Of a DNA stretch of 64,000 nt, positions 33,403 to 41,810 are shown piece by piece. The stretch comes from Bradyrhizobium sp. Ash2021. GTDB lineage: Bacteria; Pseudomonadota; Alphaproteobacteria; Rhizobiales; Xanthobacteraceae. Positions within the stretch are counted from its first letter, which is position 1. Every line of letters begins with the position of its first letter. Below the pieces are notes generated by a model that did no database searches, was not told the DNA's origin, and was given only the letters and a program-made list of their open reading frames with translations. The stretch lies in the NCBI RefSeq assembly GCF_031202265.1, contig NZ_CP100604.1, forward strand, positions 4,570,501 through 4,634,500. Direction: 5' to 3'. The position numbers and the translations under genes are program-made.

Positions 33403-33547
33403 TGCTCCACTTGATGCTCCACTCCGGGTTTTTGGGGAACCGTGCTCCGCTCCACCCTCCACCCCCATATAGGGGGGTGGAGGTGGAGCAGATCGCAGCT
33501 CCACCTGCTCCACCCTTGCTCCACCTGAAAACACGCCAGGTGGAGCA
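33403..33547. other. Putative replication origin with TGCTCCACC iterons
   Basis: TGCTCCAC or GCTCCACC occurs at 33403, 33415, 33449, 33498, 33506 and 33517. The inverse GGTGGAGCA occurs at 33482 and 33539. In the middle, CCTCCACCCCC and GGGGGGTGGAGG form a near-perfect hairpin around ATATA. The block starts two bases after the primase-helicase stop and is not coding. Position and structure suggest the element's origin. The remaining bases up to 33717 show no gene. Confidence 0.55.
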
Positions 33548-33717
33548 GCACAAAACTCCTTTCTGTGAGCGACGGCTCACGGCTACGCCGCCGGGACACG
33601 GCGCTGATGATGCCCTAGACAGTAATGTTATCTTCTCCACGACGACGACGACGAAGAAGACCACCCGGCACGAGCCGCATCTTCTCGACATCGCGCCGAT
33701 CAGCTACAGTGCGGTGC

Positions 33718-34092
33718 ATGAGCGAGATCACGACGCAAGCAGATCGCGATGGCCGAACAGGCCGTTTCCTGGCGGGCAATAACGGGGGCGGACGCAAGCC
33801 CGGCAGCCGGGGTAAGCTCGGCGAGCAGTTTATCAGCGATCTGCGCGACGTCTGGAGCGAGATGGGCATCTCCGCGCTGCGACAATGCGCCGAACAGGAG
33901 CCCGCGCAGTTCTGCCGGATCGTGGCGTCGTTGATGCCAAAAGACGTCAACTTGTCCATCGGCCCGAACGCCGCCAGCTTTGCTGAAACTTTCCAGCATG
34001 CGCTTTCGCTGCTCGGCAATTCCGTTGAGCCGCCGCGCCTGCGTCGGCCACTGCGAACCATCGCGCCAAAGGTGATCGAGCATGGCAATTGA
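33718..34092 (+). CDS. DUF5681 domain protein, copy 1
   Basis: The product is 124 residues from ATG 33718. TGRFLAGNNGGGRKPGSRGK is the glycine-rich start of DUF5681, followed by IVASLMPKDVNLSIGPN and a basic tail. DUF5681 proteins occur in phages and islands, and some resemble small terminase subunits. The stop overlaps the next gene by 11 bases. A paralogue lies at 35241-35675, and the last 165 bases of both genes are about 95 percent identical. Confidence 0.7.
   Translation: MSEITTQADRDGRTGRFLAGNNGGGRKPGSRGKLGEQFISDLRDVWSEMGISALRQCAEQEPAQFCRIVASLMPKDVNLSIGPNAASFAETFQHALSLLGNSVEPPRLRRPLRTIAPKVIEHGN
33926..34092 (+). repeat. Direct repeat, copy 1 (about 95 percent identical to 35507-35675)
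   Basis: The DNA encoding the C-terminal 55 residues of the DUF5681 protein is repeated in the same orientation 1.58 kb downstream with about nine differences. The flanking parts of both genes are far less alike, so the identity is local. Confidence 0.7.
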
Positions 34093-34384
34093 TGCCGGTG
34101 ATCTTGAGACTCTGAAAGCGCTGGAGGCCACGGTGCCGGAAACCGACACGCTATGGCCGTTGACGTCGATCCCGCAAGTTCTCGCCTACCTCGCCACCTG
34201 GGCCAGGGCGGAGGGCATAGCCGAGGACGAAGTGATCGAGCTGACAGCTCGTGCTGCCGATCTCGGTCCCGCCGCCGCGCGGCATGCTGGGGCCATCCTG
34301 GGGAGGTTGGGCTATGCCAAGGTCGCCGACCGGCTGCGCGAGATCGCGGGCAGGCGAAAGCATGATCTCCGGCCATTGGCCTGA
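34082..34384 (+). CDS. Hypothetical protein paired with DUF5681, copy 1
   Basis: The product is 100 residues, all helical in appearance: VLAYLATWARAEGIAEDEVI, ELTARAADLGPAAARHAGAI and GRLGYAKVADRLREIAGRRK. It overlaps the DUF5681 gene by 11 bases and so is coupled to it. A paralogue about 60 percent identical is at 35665-35967 in the same arrangement. Function is unknown. Confidence 0.6.
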   Translation: MAIDAGDLETLKALEATVPETDTLWPLTSIPQVLAYLATWARAEGIAEDEVIELTARAADLGPAAARHAGAILGRLGYAKVADRLREIAGRRKHDLRPLA

Positions 34385-34476
34385 AATCGGGGAATAATCG
34401 CGACGCTTCCATTGCCCTTTGCCGGCTCCTGCTGTACAGTTTTCTCAGGAGATTTGTACAAAACAGGGGCAAGCCT

Positions 34477-35178
34477 ATGGCCCGCAAGGGAAAACAGGTC
34501 GAGGCGGTCGCCTATATCAGGACATCGTCGGCCGCCAATATCGGCACCGACAAGGACTCCGACAAGCGCCAGCGCGCCGCGATCGAGGGCTTCGCCAAGC
34601 GCGCAGGCTTCGCCCTGGTAGGCGAGTTCAACGATGCCGCAGTATCCGGCGCTGACCCCATCGACGCACGGCCGGGCTTCTCTGCATTGCTGGATCGCAT
34701 CGAGGGCAACGGCGTCCGAACCGTCATAGTCGAAGATGCCAGCCGCCTCGCTCGCCAACTGGTGACGCAGGAGCTGGGCATCATTGCGTTGATCGCTCGC
34801 GGCGTTCGCGTGCTGACCGCATCAGGCGACGACTTGTGCGACGATTCCGATCCGTCGCGGACCATGATGCGGCAGATCGCCGGAGCGTTTCACCAGTACG
34901 AGAAGGCGCGCTTGGTCGCGAAGCTGAAAGGCGCGCGGGATCGCAAGCGCGCTAAGATGCAGGCGGAGCAGCCGGGCAAGACGGTCAAGGTCGAGGGCCG
35001 CAAGACATGGGCCGAGAAGAACCCGGAGCTGGTCGCCGAGGCCAAGCGACTGCGCGGCGCGCCGCGTCGGCCAGACAGATCACTGCGGGAGATCGCGGCC
35101 GAGCTGGCAAACCAAGGCCACGTCGGAAAGCGCGGCAAGCCGTTCTCGGCGTCGTCCATCAAGCAGATGCTCGCATGA
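34477..35178 (+). CDS. Serine recombinase, resolvase family
   Basis: The product is 233 residues. The catalytic N-terminal domain has AYIRTSSAANIGTDKDSDKR with the nucleophile Ser, then DAAVSGADPIDARPGFSALL and VIVEDASRLARQ. The C-terminus is a basic helix region ending in a DNA-binding part (REIAAELANQGHVGKRGKPF, SASSIKQML). It should cut and rejoin DNA at paired sites. It stands between two copies of a DUF5681 gene pair whose 165-base block could serve as recombining repeats. Confidence 0.8.
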   Translation: MARKGKQVEAVAYIRTSSAANIGTDKDSDKRQRAAIEGFAKRAGFALVGEFNDAAVSGADPIDARPGFSALLDRIEGNGVRTVIVEDASRLARQLVTQELGIIALIARGVRVLTASGDDLCDDSDPSRTMMRQIAGAFHQYEKARLVAKLKGARDRKRAKMQAEQPGKTVKVEGRKTWAEKNPELVAEAKRLRGAPRRPDRSLREIAAELANQGHVGKRGKPFSASSIKQMLA

Positions 35179-35240
35179 TGGTGACGCCGCCGCCGACCAT
35201 CGCCGCCGAGAAGTAGCGCGACGCTGCGCACCATGCGCCC

Positions 35241-35675
35241 ATGCGCCACCTCGCCTCGACCGCTCCGCCCCCAGGGGAGCCGTCTGCCGGGGCACCCCGG
35301 ACTGCTCGGCCAGCCGTCGATTTAATTTGCGACACCAAGGGCCGATTTCTAACTGGCGGGAAACCGGGACCGGGCCGAAAGGTTGGTTCTCGTAATGCCC
35401 TCTCTGAAAGTTTTGTCGCCGATCTCAAAAACTGCTGGGAGCTGCATGGCCGCGATGCATTGGATCGCGTCGCGCGCGATCAGCCCGAAGTCCTGCTCAA
35501 GGTGGTAGCGTCGCTGATGCCAAAAGACGTCAATTTGTCCATCGGCCCGAACGCCGCCAGCTTTGCTGAAACCTTCCAGCACGCGCTTTCGCTGCTCGGC
35601 AATTCAGTTGAGCCGCCGCGCCTGCGTCGGCCGCTGCGAACCATCCCGCCAAAGGTGATCGAGCATGGCAATTGA
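35241..35675 (+). CDS. DUF5681 domain protein, copy 2
   Basis: The frame encodes 144 residues; the real start may be later than ATG 35241, because the first 30 residues are Pro/Ala-rich. KGRFLTGGKPGPGRKVGSRN is the DUF5681 start. The C-terminal 55 residues are almost identical to those of copy 1, while the N-terminal half is only about 40 percent identical. The stop overlaps the next gene by 11 bases, as in copy 1. Confidence 0.65.
   Translation: MRHLASTAPPPGEPSAGAPRTARPAVDLICDTKGRFLTGGKPGPGRKVGSRNALSESFVADLKNCWELHGRDALDRVARDQPEVLLKVVASLMPKDVNLSIGPNAASFAETFQHALSLLGNSVEPPRLRRPLRTIPPKVIEHGN
35507..35675 (+). repeat. Direct repeat, copy 2
   Basis: This is the second copy of the block at 33926-34092, in the same orientation. 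Recombination between the two would remove the serine recombinase gene with one copy of each partner gene, 1.58 kb in all. Confidence 0.7.
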
Positions 35676-35967
35676 CATCTCCGCCGATCTTGAGCGCCTG
35701 CGGGTGCTGGAGGAGGAGCAGTATCCAGTTTCCGACGAACTGCAGCCGTTGGCGTCGATCGAGGCTGTCTTGGGCTACCTCATCGCCTGGGCCAGGGCGG
35801 AGGGCATACCCGAGGACGATGTGGTCGAGCTGGCAGCTCGTGGTGCCGATCTCGGTCCCGACGCCGTGCGGCATGCTGCGGCCATCTTGGGGAAGCTGGG
35901 CTATCGCGCGGTGAGCGACAGGCTGAAGCAGATCGCCGGGCGTCGCAAGAACCTCCCGCCGCTCTGA
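35665..35967 (+). CDS. Hypothetical protein paired with DUF5681, copy 2
   Basis: The product is 100 residues with VLGYLIAWARAEGIPEDDVV, ELAARGADLGPDAVRHAAAI and GKLGYRAVSDRLKQIAGRRK. It overlaps the DUF5681 gene copy 2 by 11 bases. It is about 60 percent identical to the protein of 34082-34384, so the duplication is not recent. Function is unknown. Confidence 0.6.
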   Translation: MAIDISADLERLRVLEEEQYPVSDELQPLASIEAVLGYLIAWARAEGIPEDDVVELAARGADLGPDAVRHAAAILGKLGYRAVSDRLKQIAGRRKNLPPL

Positions 35968-36425
35968 GGGGCAGGCGGCTCAGACCAAACTTTGTTGGTA
36001 TCCCTGTTGGTATCGCCGAAGTCCGAAAACATTTATCACCAGAGTTTCAACCTGTTAGTTCAATAGTTCTGCTCCCGTGGGAGGAGCCGAGCGGTGTGAC
36101 GTCAGTGCGAGGCAATGCAGCCGGACTGATCGCGGCATCGAGACAGCGCGCGGCGGCCGATGGTCTGCGGGGGCAGGTCCAGCACGTGCTTGCTCGCCTG
36201 CAGGGCTGATTGCCCGCTGGGCTCGGCGTAGCCAATCTGACAGGGGGAGCCTATCCCCGGCGCGCCCAGGCTTCTCGACCGCGCCGTTGATTATATTGAT
36301 CCGATCTCTCCGCAAAGGGACCCATTTTCTGGCGCGGTTTTCCGTGCCAGAAATGTGGGAGGTCCCAATTTTTTCCGGGGAATTTTTTCGCAGAGGGACC
36401 CATCGCCGGGGTCCTGGGAGGTTCA
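35968..36425. other. Intergenic region with recombinase debris
   Basis: Apart from the resolvase remnant at 36090-36210 there is no gene. TTGGTATC is directly repeated near 35994 and 36009. AGGGACCCAT motifs occur near 36317 and 36394 and recur near 42949 and 48629. Confidence 0.4.
36090..36210 (+). pseudogene. C-terminal fragment of a serine recombinase
   Basis: The plus strand shows SVRGNAAGL, then in a shifted frame RGIETARGGRWSA, then again shifted VQHVLARLQG and a stop. This order matches the C-terminal helix-turn-helix of resolvases. At least two frameshifts make it non-functional. A similar fragment lies at 48346-48510. Confidence 0.6.
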
Positions 36426-36842
36426 ATGACCCAACCAAAACACCTGCGGCGCTGGACCATGCCTGCGAATTACTTCGGCGCGGTCTGGCCGGCTTACTAT
36501 TCCTCCGGCGTCGGCCAATCGCGCGACAGCGACGCATTGGAGCGCAGCAACTTCGAATGCATGCTCAAGGCGCTCGGCGGCGAGACCGAGACCGTCGTTG
36601 TCGTTCGCGAATTGCACTGGGCTGTCGGCTGGGTCGAATGGATCGCGATCCATCAGGATGACGAGAAGGCCTTGAAGATCGCGGACGACATCACGGGCAA
36701 GCTCAAGCGGTCGACGTTGAGCAAGAAGAAGCCGACCCAGCCTAGAAGAACTGCTACGACCCGAAAGAGCGGATCAAATACTCCAGCAGACGCGGCCAGC
36801 GCGCCGCTGGTGAGCGGGCACGATCCCGTGGCGGATCGATAG
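36426..36842 (+). CDS. Hypothetical protein with a conserved-looking N-terminal domain
   Basis: The product is 138 residues. The GGGAGG ribosome site lies just upstream of the ATG. MPANYFGAVWPAYYSSGVGQ, then RSNFECMLKALGGET and ELHWAVGWVEWIAIHQDD reads like a compact phage or island protein. The last 40 residues are basic and low complexity. No named family is recognised. Confidence 0.55.
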   Translation: MTQPKHLRRWTMPANYFGAVWPAYYSSGVGQSRDSDALERSNFECMLKALGGETETVVVVRELHWAVGWVEWIAIHQDDEKALKIADDITGKLKRSTLSKKKPTQPRRTATTRKSGSNTPADAASAPLVSGHDPVADR

Positions 36843-37064
36843 CGGCGAGGCGGCCCAACGCATCGGTGGGTTTCCTTAGCTGCGCGCGGTGGCTTTCGGA
36901 CCTCATAGTGGCCGATGGTGTCCGTTATTGAGGGTGAAGCCGACCTCCGGGTTGAGCACCCGGACTTCTGAGTTTGACCCGTTTCGGACATGGGCATAGC
37001 CGGACATCAGCCCACAATTCTGTTATATAAGCATTCAGTTTCCCCAAGCCGAGGGGGATGCGTC
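36843..37064. repeat. GGACAT-type intergenic repeat remnants
   Basis: The stretch contains TGTCCG, TTTGACCC and CGGACATGGGCATAGCCGGACAT text. Similar text recurs near 38930-38990, 41180-41300, 43395-43460 and 44878-44955. It fits a dispersed repeat family of this lineage. GAGGGGGA before 37065 is the ribosome site of the cyclase gene. Confidence 0.45.
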
Positions 37065-38858
37065 ATGAGCAGCGAGCACGTAGAGCGGCGATTGGCGGCT
37101 ATTCTGGCGGCGGATGTCGCGGGCTCCTGCCGCTTGATCGGGATCGACGAAGAAGGCACGCTGGCGCAACTGAAAGCTCTTCGAAAGAAGCTTTTCGATC
37201 CCAAGATCACTGATCATCGCGGACGCATCGTCAAGAATACCGGGGACGGCGCTCTCGTTGAGTTCGCCAGCGTGGTCGACGCCGTACGATGTGCCGACGA
37301 AATCCAACGCGGCGTGGCAGAAAAAAATACCGATGTGCCGCAGGACAAGCGGATCGAGCTCCGCATCGGCATTCACGTTGGTGATATTATTACCGAAGAG
37401 AACGATATCTTTGGTGACGGGGTTAATATTGCGGTGCGTCTCGAAGGCATCGCGGAGCCCGGCGGTATCTGCATTTCAGACGACACCTACCGGCAAATTC
37501 GGGGCAAGGTAGATATCGCCTTTGAAGATATGGGCCCGCAGAACCTGAAGAATATTACCGAGCCGATGCGCGCGTGGCGCGTGAGGATCAACGCTGGCGC
37601 TTCTGCGGCAGCGTCGATAACGCTGCCGACCAAGCCCATCCAAGCTCTAGCACTACCCGACAAACCTTCCATTGCGGTACTGCCCTTCCAGAACATGAGC
37701 GGCGATCCAGAGCAGGAATATTTTGCCGACGGGATCGTGGAGGACATCACCACGGCGCTATGCCGGTTTAAGGCGCTGTTCGTCATCGCCCGGAACTCGA
37801 GCTTCACATACAAGGGGCGCGCCGTCGACGTAAAGCAGGTAGGGCGCGAGCTCGGGGTGCGCTACGTGTTGGAAGGGAGCGTCCGTAAGTCGGCCAACCG
37901 GGTGCGCATCACGGGACAGCTCGTCGACAGCGCCACGGGGGCACATCTTTGGGCAGACAGGTTTGATGGTGGGCTCGGCGACATCTTCGATTTGCAGGAC
38001 CAGGTGACTGAGAGCGTTGTCGGGGCGATCGCGCCGGCGGTGGAAAAAGCCGAGATCGAGCGTGCCAAGCGCAAGCCGACCGAGAGCCTTGACGCCTATG
38101 CCCTCTATTTGCGCGGGTTGGCCAAGCTTTATCAGAGTTTTGGTAACCGGCAAGCGAACGAAGAGGCGTTGCGCCTCTTCTACAGTGCGATCGAGCTCGA
38201 TCCAGATTTTGCGTCCGCCTACGGCCGTGCCGCCTATTGCTACCCCTGGGCCAAAAGCGAGGGCTGGATTTCAGTCACAGGGAACGAGATTGCCGAAGTG
38301 ACGAGGCTCGCTCAGCGCGCGGTTGAATTGGGAAAAGATGATGCGATGGCGCTGGCCACGAGCGGCTGGGCGCTGGCGTTTGTTGTTCGCGATCTCGAGG
38401 GAGGCGCGGCCTTAATCGATCGCGCGCTGGTGCTCAATTCCAACTTGGCCGAGGCGTGGTTTTGCGGCGGCTGGGTGAAAAATTGGCTCGGCGAGCCGAA
38501 ACTGGCGATCGAGCGCTTCGCACGTGCCATGCGCCTAAGCCCACTTGATCCGTGGGCTTCAGCAATGCAGAGCGGGACCGCGCATGCCCATTTCTTCCTG
38601 GGCCGCTATGACGAAGCGGCATCGTGGGCGGCAATGGCATTGCAGGACAATCCGGATTTTCAACCTGGATTACGTATGGCCGCCGCAAGCAATGCAATGG
38701 CCGGCCGGCTTGAGCAAGCCCATAAGGCGGTGGCCCGGTTGCGGCAACTGAATCCGGCGCTGCGTGTTTCCAATCTCAAAGACGTGCTGGGCCCTTATGG
38801 ACATGCCAACCTCTCGCGATACGAGGAAGGACTGCGGCAAGCCGGACTGCCCGAATGA
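37065..38858 (+). CDS. Class III adenylate cyclase with TolB-like domain and TPRs, copy 1
   Basis: The product is 597 residues from ATG 37065. The cyclase domain (about 8-170) has the metal-binding region LAAILAADVAG, then KNTGDGALVEF and FGDGVNIAVRLEGIAEPGGI. A TolB-like domain follows (SIAVLPFQNMSGDPEQEYFA, RYVLEGSVRKSANRVRITGQ). The C-terminal 250 residues are tetratricopeptide repeats. It should make cyclic AMP in the cytoplasm with the TPR part sensing a partner. In place of the usual GYSRLM after the first metal-binding Asp it reads GSCRLI. A paralogue follows. Confidence 0.85.
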   Translation: MSSEHVERRLAAILAADVAGSCRLIGIDEEGTLAQLKALRKKLFDPKITDHRGRIVKNTGDGALVEFASVVDAVRCADEIQRGVAEKNTDVPQDKRIELRIGIHVGDIITEENDIFGDGVNIAVRLEGIAEPGGICISDDTYRQIRGKVDIAFEDMGPQNLKNITEPMRAWRVRINAGASAAASITLPTKPIQALALPDKPSIAVLPFQNMSGDPEQEYFADGIVEDITTALCRFKALFVIARNSSFTYKGRAVDVKQVGRELGVRYVLEGSVRKSANRVRITGQLVDSATGAHLWADRFDGGLGDIFDLQDQVTESVVGAIAPAVEKAEIERAKRKPTESLDAYALYLRGLAKLYQSFGNRQANEEALRLFYSAIELDPDFASAYGRAAYCYPWAKSEGWISVTGNEIAEVTRLAQRAVELGKDDAMALATSGWALAFVVRDLEGGAALIDRALVLNSNLAEAWFCGGWVKNWLGEPKLAIERFARAMRLSPLDPWASAMQSGTAHAHFFLGRYDEAASWAAMALQDNPDFQPGLRMAAASNAMAGRLEQAHKAVARLRQLNPALRVSNLKDVLGPYGHANLSRYEEGLRQAGLPE

Positions 38859-39369
38859 CCATCACAGCCAAGGTGCCCACACGCGGCGACAGCGTGGGAG
38901 TGCGACTTCCGCTTCATTGGCACAAAGCTGACATGCCGATGCAGTCGCCCCATGTCCGCTGTTGAGGGATCAACGGACTTGGCTGGGACACGGCTCGAAG
39001 TCTGAAAATGACCCTGGCTGTTTGAAAACGTGAAATCTTGCGAACGCTGGAGAATCTACTTCTCAGATCACGCGGCACTGGAGCTCAGTATGCTCTTCGT
39101 AGTTTCAAAAGCGGCGTCAGAAGGAGTGCTTTTCTCCGCAATTTGCGTGCCGTCGCGTTTTCACACAGCCAAGACCCATTGCCGACACTCGGTAAGTTTC
39201 GAGCTGAAGTGTCTTCCTGTCTTCTTTTGAACTTTCGGCGTTCGGTTGGGGGGGCCGCCCGCCGGAGCAAGGCCGCTGAACTTTCCAGCCAAAGGTGGGC
39301 TGGACGTGATACTATTTCTGCTACCTGCGGTGATCCGCAGAGGGTATCCCGCGCGGGAGGGAAACCCGG
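38859..39369. other. Intergenic region between the cyclase genes
   Basis: I see no gene. GGACAT-type repeat text lies near 38930-38990. Open frames at 39030-39440 have no recognisable product. The GGGAGGG at 39354-39360 is the ribosome site of the next cyclase. Confidence 0.4.
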
Positions 39370-41136
39370 ATGGCTTCGGATCAGATCAAGCGCAAGCTCG
39401 CTGCCATACTCGCCGCCGATATTGCCGGGTATAGCAGGCTGATGGGGGCGGACGAGGCCGGCACGCTCGCGCGCCTCAAGGAATATCGCCGAGAGCTGAT
39501 CGACCCCAAGAACAAGCAGTATCGCGGTCGCGTCGTGAAAACGACGGGTGATGGCATCCTCATTGAGTTTCCGAGCGTCGTGGATGCGATATCCTGCTCG
39601 CTCGAGGTCCAGCAGGGCATGCGCGAACGCAATGCCGATATCCCTCCAGAGAAACGCATAGAGTTCCGCATTGGGATCAACCTAGGCGATGTGATTGTTG
39701 AGGGGCGCGACCTCTATGGCGACGGGGTCAACATAGCGGCGCGATTGGAGGGGCTAGCCGAGCCCGGTGGCATTTCCATATCGCAGACCGTCCTCAATCA
39801 CGCACGCGGCAAGATCGCCTTTGAGTTCGAGGATCTTGGCGAGCAAGCCCTCAAGAACATCGCCCGACCCGTGCATGTTTACCGGCTGCTGCTCAATTCC
39901 AGCCGTGGCGACGTGGCATCTCGGTCTTCGGAACCACAGCTGGCCTTGCCGGACAAGCCGTCCATCGCCGTGCTGCCGTTCGAGAACATGAGCGGTGACC
40001 CCGAGCAGGAGTATTTTGCGGACGGCATGGTTGAGGAGATCATCACTGCGCTCTCGCGGTTCAAATCGTTGTTCGTAATCGCTCGCAATTCGAGCTTTAC
40101 GTTCAAAGGCAAAGCCGTCGATATCAAAGAGGTCGGACGTAGGCTTGGCGTGCGTTATGTCCTTGAAGGGTCTGTGCGTAAGGCCTCGGGGAAAGTCCGC
40201 ATCACCGGGCAGTTGATTGATGCCGCGACCGGAGCGCACATCTGGGCGGACAGGTTCGAGCGCGACCTGACAGATGTTTTCGCTCTTCAGGACGAGGTGA
40301 CGGTCGCCGTTGTCTCGGCCATTCAGCCAAAGCTGCTTCAAACAGAAATCGAAATGGCGACGCGGCGGCGACCGGAGAACCTCACCGCCTATGATTTTTT
40401 TCTCCGCGCCATCCAGCAGTTTTACCTAGCGACCCGCGAAGGTTTGGCCGAGACGATAAGGCTGGCGCATCGCGCCTTGGAGTTGGACCCTCGGTTCGGC
40501 CTTGTTGCGGCTTGGGCAGGCGTCAGTCATATGAATAACGTCGTGCGCGGCTATGCTGACGATCCTCAATTCGAGCGCAAGGAAGCAATTCGGCTTCTTC
40601 GCTTGGCCTTGAGCATCGACGATAGTGATCCTGACACGTTGGCATGGGCTGCCGTCATCTCGGCGTTCATGGTCGGCGATAGTGAAAGTGAAATCGAAAT
40701 GGCTGACCGGGCGGTCGCGCTCAACCCAAATTCATACATCGCATGGAACAGTCGAGGCTGGGTTTATGAAATCGCGGGGTTGCCCGAGGAAGCAGTCAGG
40801 AGCTTTGAACGTGCCATTCGCGTCAGCCCGGTTGACCCGCTGCTATACCTCTCGCTTGATGGGATGGGGCGTGCCTTTATTGAGCTTCGGCGTTTTGACG
40901 AGGCCATCGTCGTAGGGAAGAAAACCCAACGTCAAAGCCCCTCCTATGTGGGAGCTTACTCCTGTCTCGCGTCGGCTTTTGCCCATCTCGGACGTGACGC
41001 GGAGGCGCGTGAGGCGGCGGCTCGTCTGCTTCAGGTCGATCCCGCCTTCACAATAGCCGCGAGGATGGGTCGGCGCAGACAATCACACGTGAAGCTATTG
41101 ATTGAGGGCCTTCGGAAAGCGGGGTTACCCGAATGA
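39370..41136 (+). CDS. Class III adenylate cyclase with TolB-like domain and TPRs, copy 2
   Basis: The product is 588 residues. The cyclase domain has the canonical LAADIAGYSRLMGADEAGT, KTTGDGILIEF and YGDGVNIAARLEGLAEPGGI. The TolB-like part repeats FENMSGDPEQEYFADGM and VRYVLEGSVRKASGKVRITG. TPR-type helices follow to the end, which closes with GLRKAGLPE, as in copy 1 (GLRQAGLPE). Domain order is the same as in copy 1, so the genes arose by duplication. They are 510 bases apart and probably transcribed separately. Confidence 0.87.
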   Translation: MASDQIKRKLAAILAADIAGYSRLMGADEAGTLARLKEYRRELIDPKNKQYRGRVVKTTGDGILIEFPSVVDAISCSLEVQQGMRERNADIPPEKRIEFRIGINLGDVIVEGRDLYGDGVNIAARLEGLAEPGGISISQTVLNHARGKIAFEFEDLGEQALKNIARPVHVYRLLLNSSRGDVASRSSEPQLALPDKPSIAVLPFENMSGDPEQEYFADGMVEEIITALSRFKSLFVIARNSSFTFKGKAVDIKEVGRRLGVRYVLEGSVRKASGKVRITGQLIDAATGAHIWADRFERDLTDVFALQDEVTVAVVSAIQPKLLQTEIEMATRRRPENLTAYDFFLRAIQQFYLATREGLAETIRLAHRALELDPRFGLVAAWAGVSHMNNVVRGYADDPQFERKEAIRLLRLALSIDDSDPDTLAWAAVISAFMVGDSESEIEMADRAVALNPNSYIAWNSRGWVYEIAGLPEEAVRSFERAIRVSPVDPLLYLSLDGMGRAFIELRRFDEAIVVGKKTQRQSPSYVGAYSCLASAFAHLGRDAEAREAAARLLQVDPAFTIAARMGRRRQSHVKLLIEGLRKAGLPE

Positions 41137-41302
41137 GCCCGGGCACGCTGCCGAAGGCGGGATAACCGGAATGACCGCTTCTGGCACGTTTGAGACATGC
41201 CGACCGCCACGATGAATGTCCGCTTCCGGTGGAAGACCGGAAAACATCTGCTCTGGTTGAGTATTTCGCATTTTGACCCAACTCGGACATTAGCGCCCGC
41301 GC
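41137..41302. repeat. GGACAT-type intergenic repeat
   Basis: GAATGTCCGCTTCCGGTGG, then TTTTGACCCAACTCGGACAT, is the fullest copy of the dispersed repeat in this window. It is not coding. Confidence 0.5.
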
Positions 41303-41746
41303 ATGAACAACACTGTTATCCCCGATGGTTTCGAGCGCCACTTCCGGCGGAGCCCGCTCACCGATCCTTGGGAGCCATTGTATTCAAAGCGGACGGACAA
41401 AGCCGTGATCGTGGGGTTGCGGTTGGCCAAGCCGCATACCAATGCCCACGGGCTAATTCACGGCGGGCTGATTGCGACGCTCGCCGACAACGCGATGGGT
41501 TATAGCTGCGGGCATCAATTGGGCGGGACGTATATGGTGACAATCGGGCTCACGGTGGATTTCATCGGCAGCGCGCAGGTCGGCCAATGGCTCGCCGTCG
41601 AGCCGGACGTGATCAAGACCGGCAGCACGATCTGCTTTGCGCAATGTCTTGTCAAAGCCGACGATGTCGTCATAGCGCGCGCCAATGCGACGTTCCGCGT
41701 GGTGCGTCAAATTGACCAAACGCCTGCCTCGGGTGGGCGGCCTTAG
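41303..41746 (+). CDS. PaaI-family acyl-CoA thioesterase
   Basis: The product is 147 residues with a hotdog fold pattern: NAHGLIHGGLIATLADNAMG is the HGG motif helix, followed by MVTIGLTVDFIGSAQVGQWL and RANATFRVVR. Family members hydrolyse acyl-CoA or phenylacetyl-CoA-type thioesters in the cytoplasm as tetramers. It is followed 64 bases later by an SDR gene on the same strand, so the two may serve one catabolic step. Confidence 0.82.
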   Translation: MNNTVIPDGFERHFRRSPLTDPWEPLYSKRTDKAVIVGLRLAKPHTNAHGLIHGGLIATLADNAMGYSCGHQLGGTYMVTIGLTVDFIGSAQVGQWLAVEPDVIKTGSTICFAQCLVKADDVVIARANATFRVVRQIDQTPASGGRP

Positions 41747-41810
41747 CCTCAACGATTTCGCCCCGCCGCATACTGTAGCGTAGATCCAACCCCAATAAAG
41801 GAGCGCGCTG

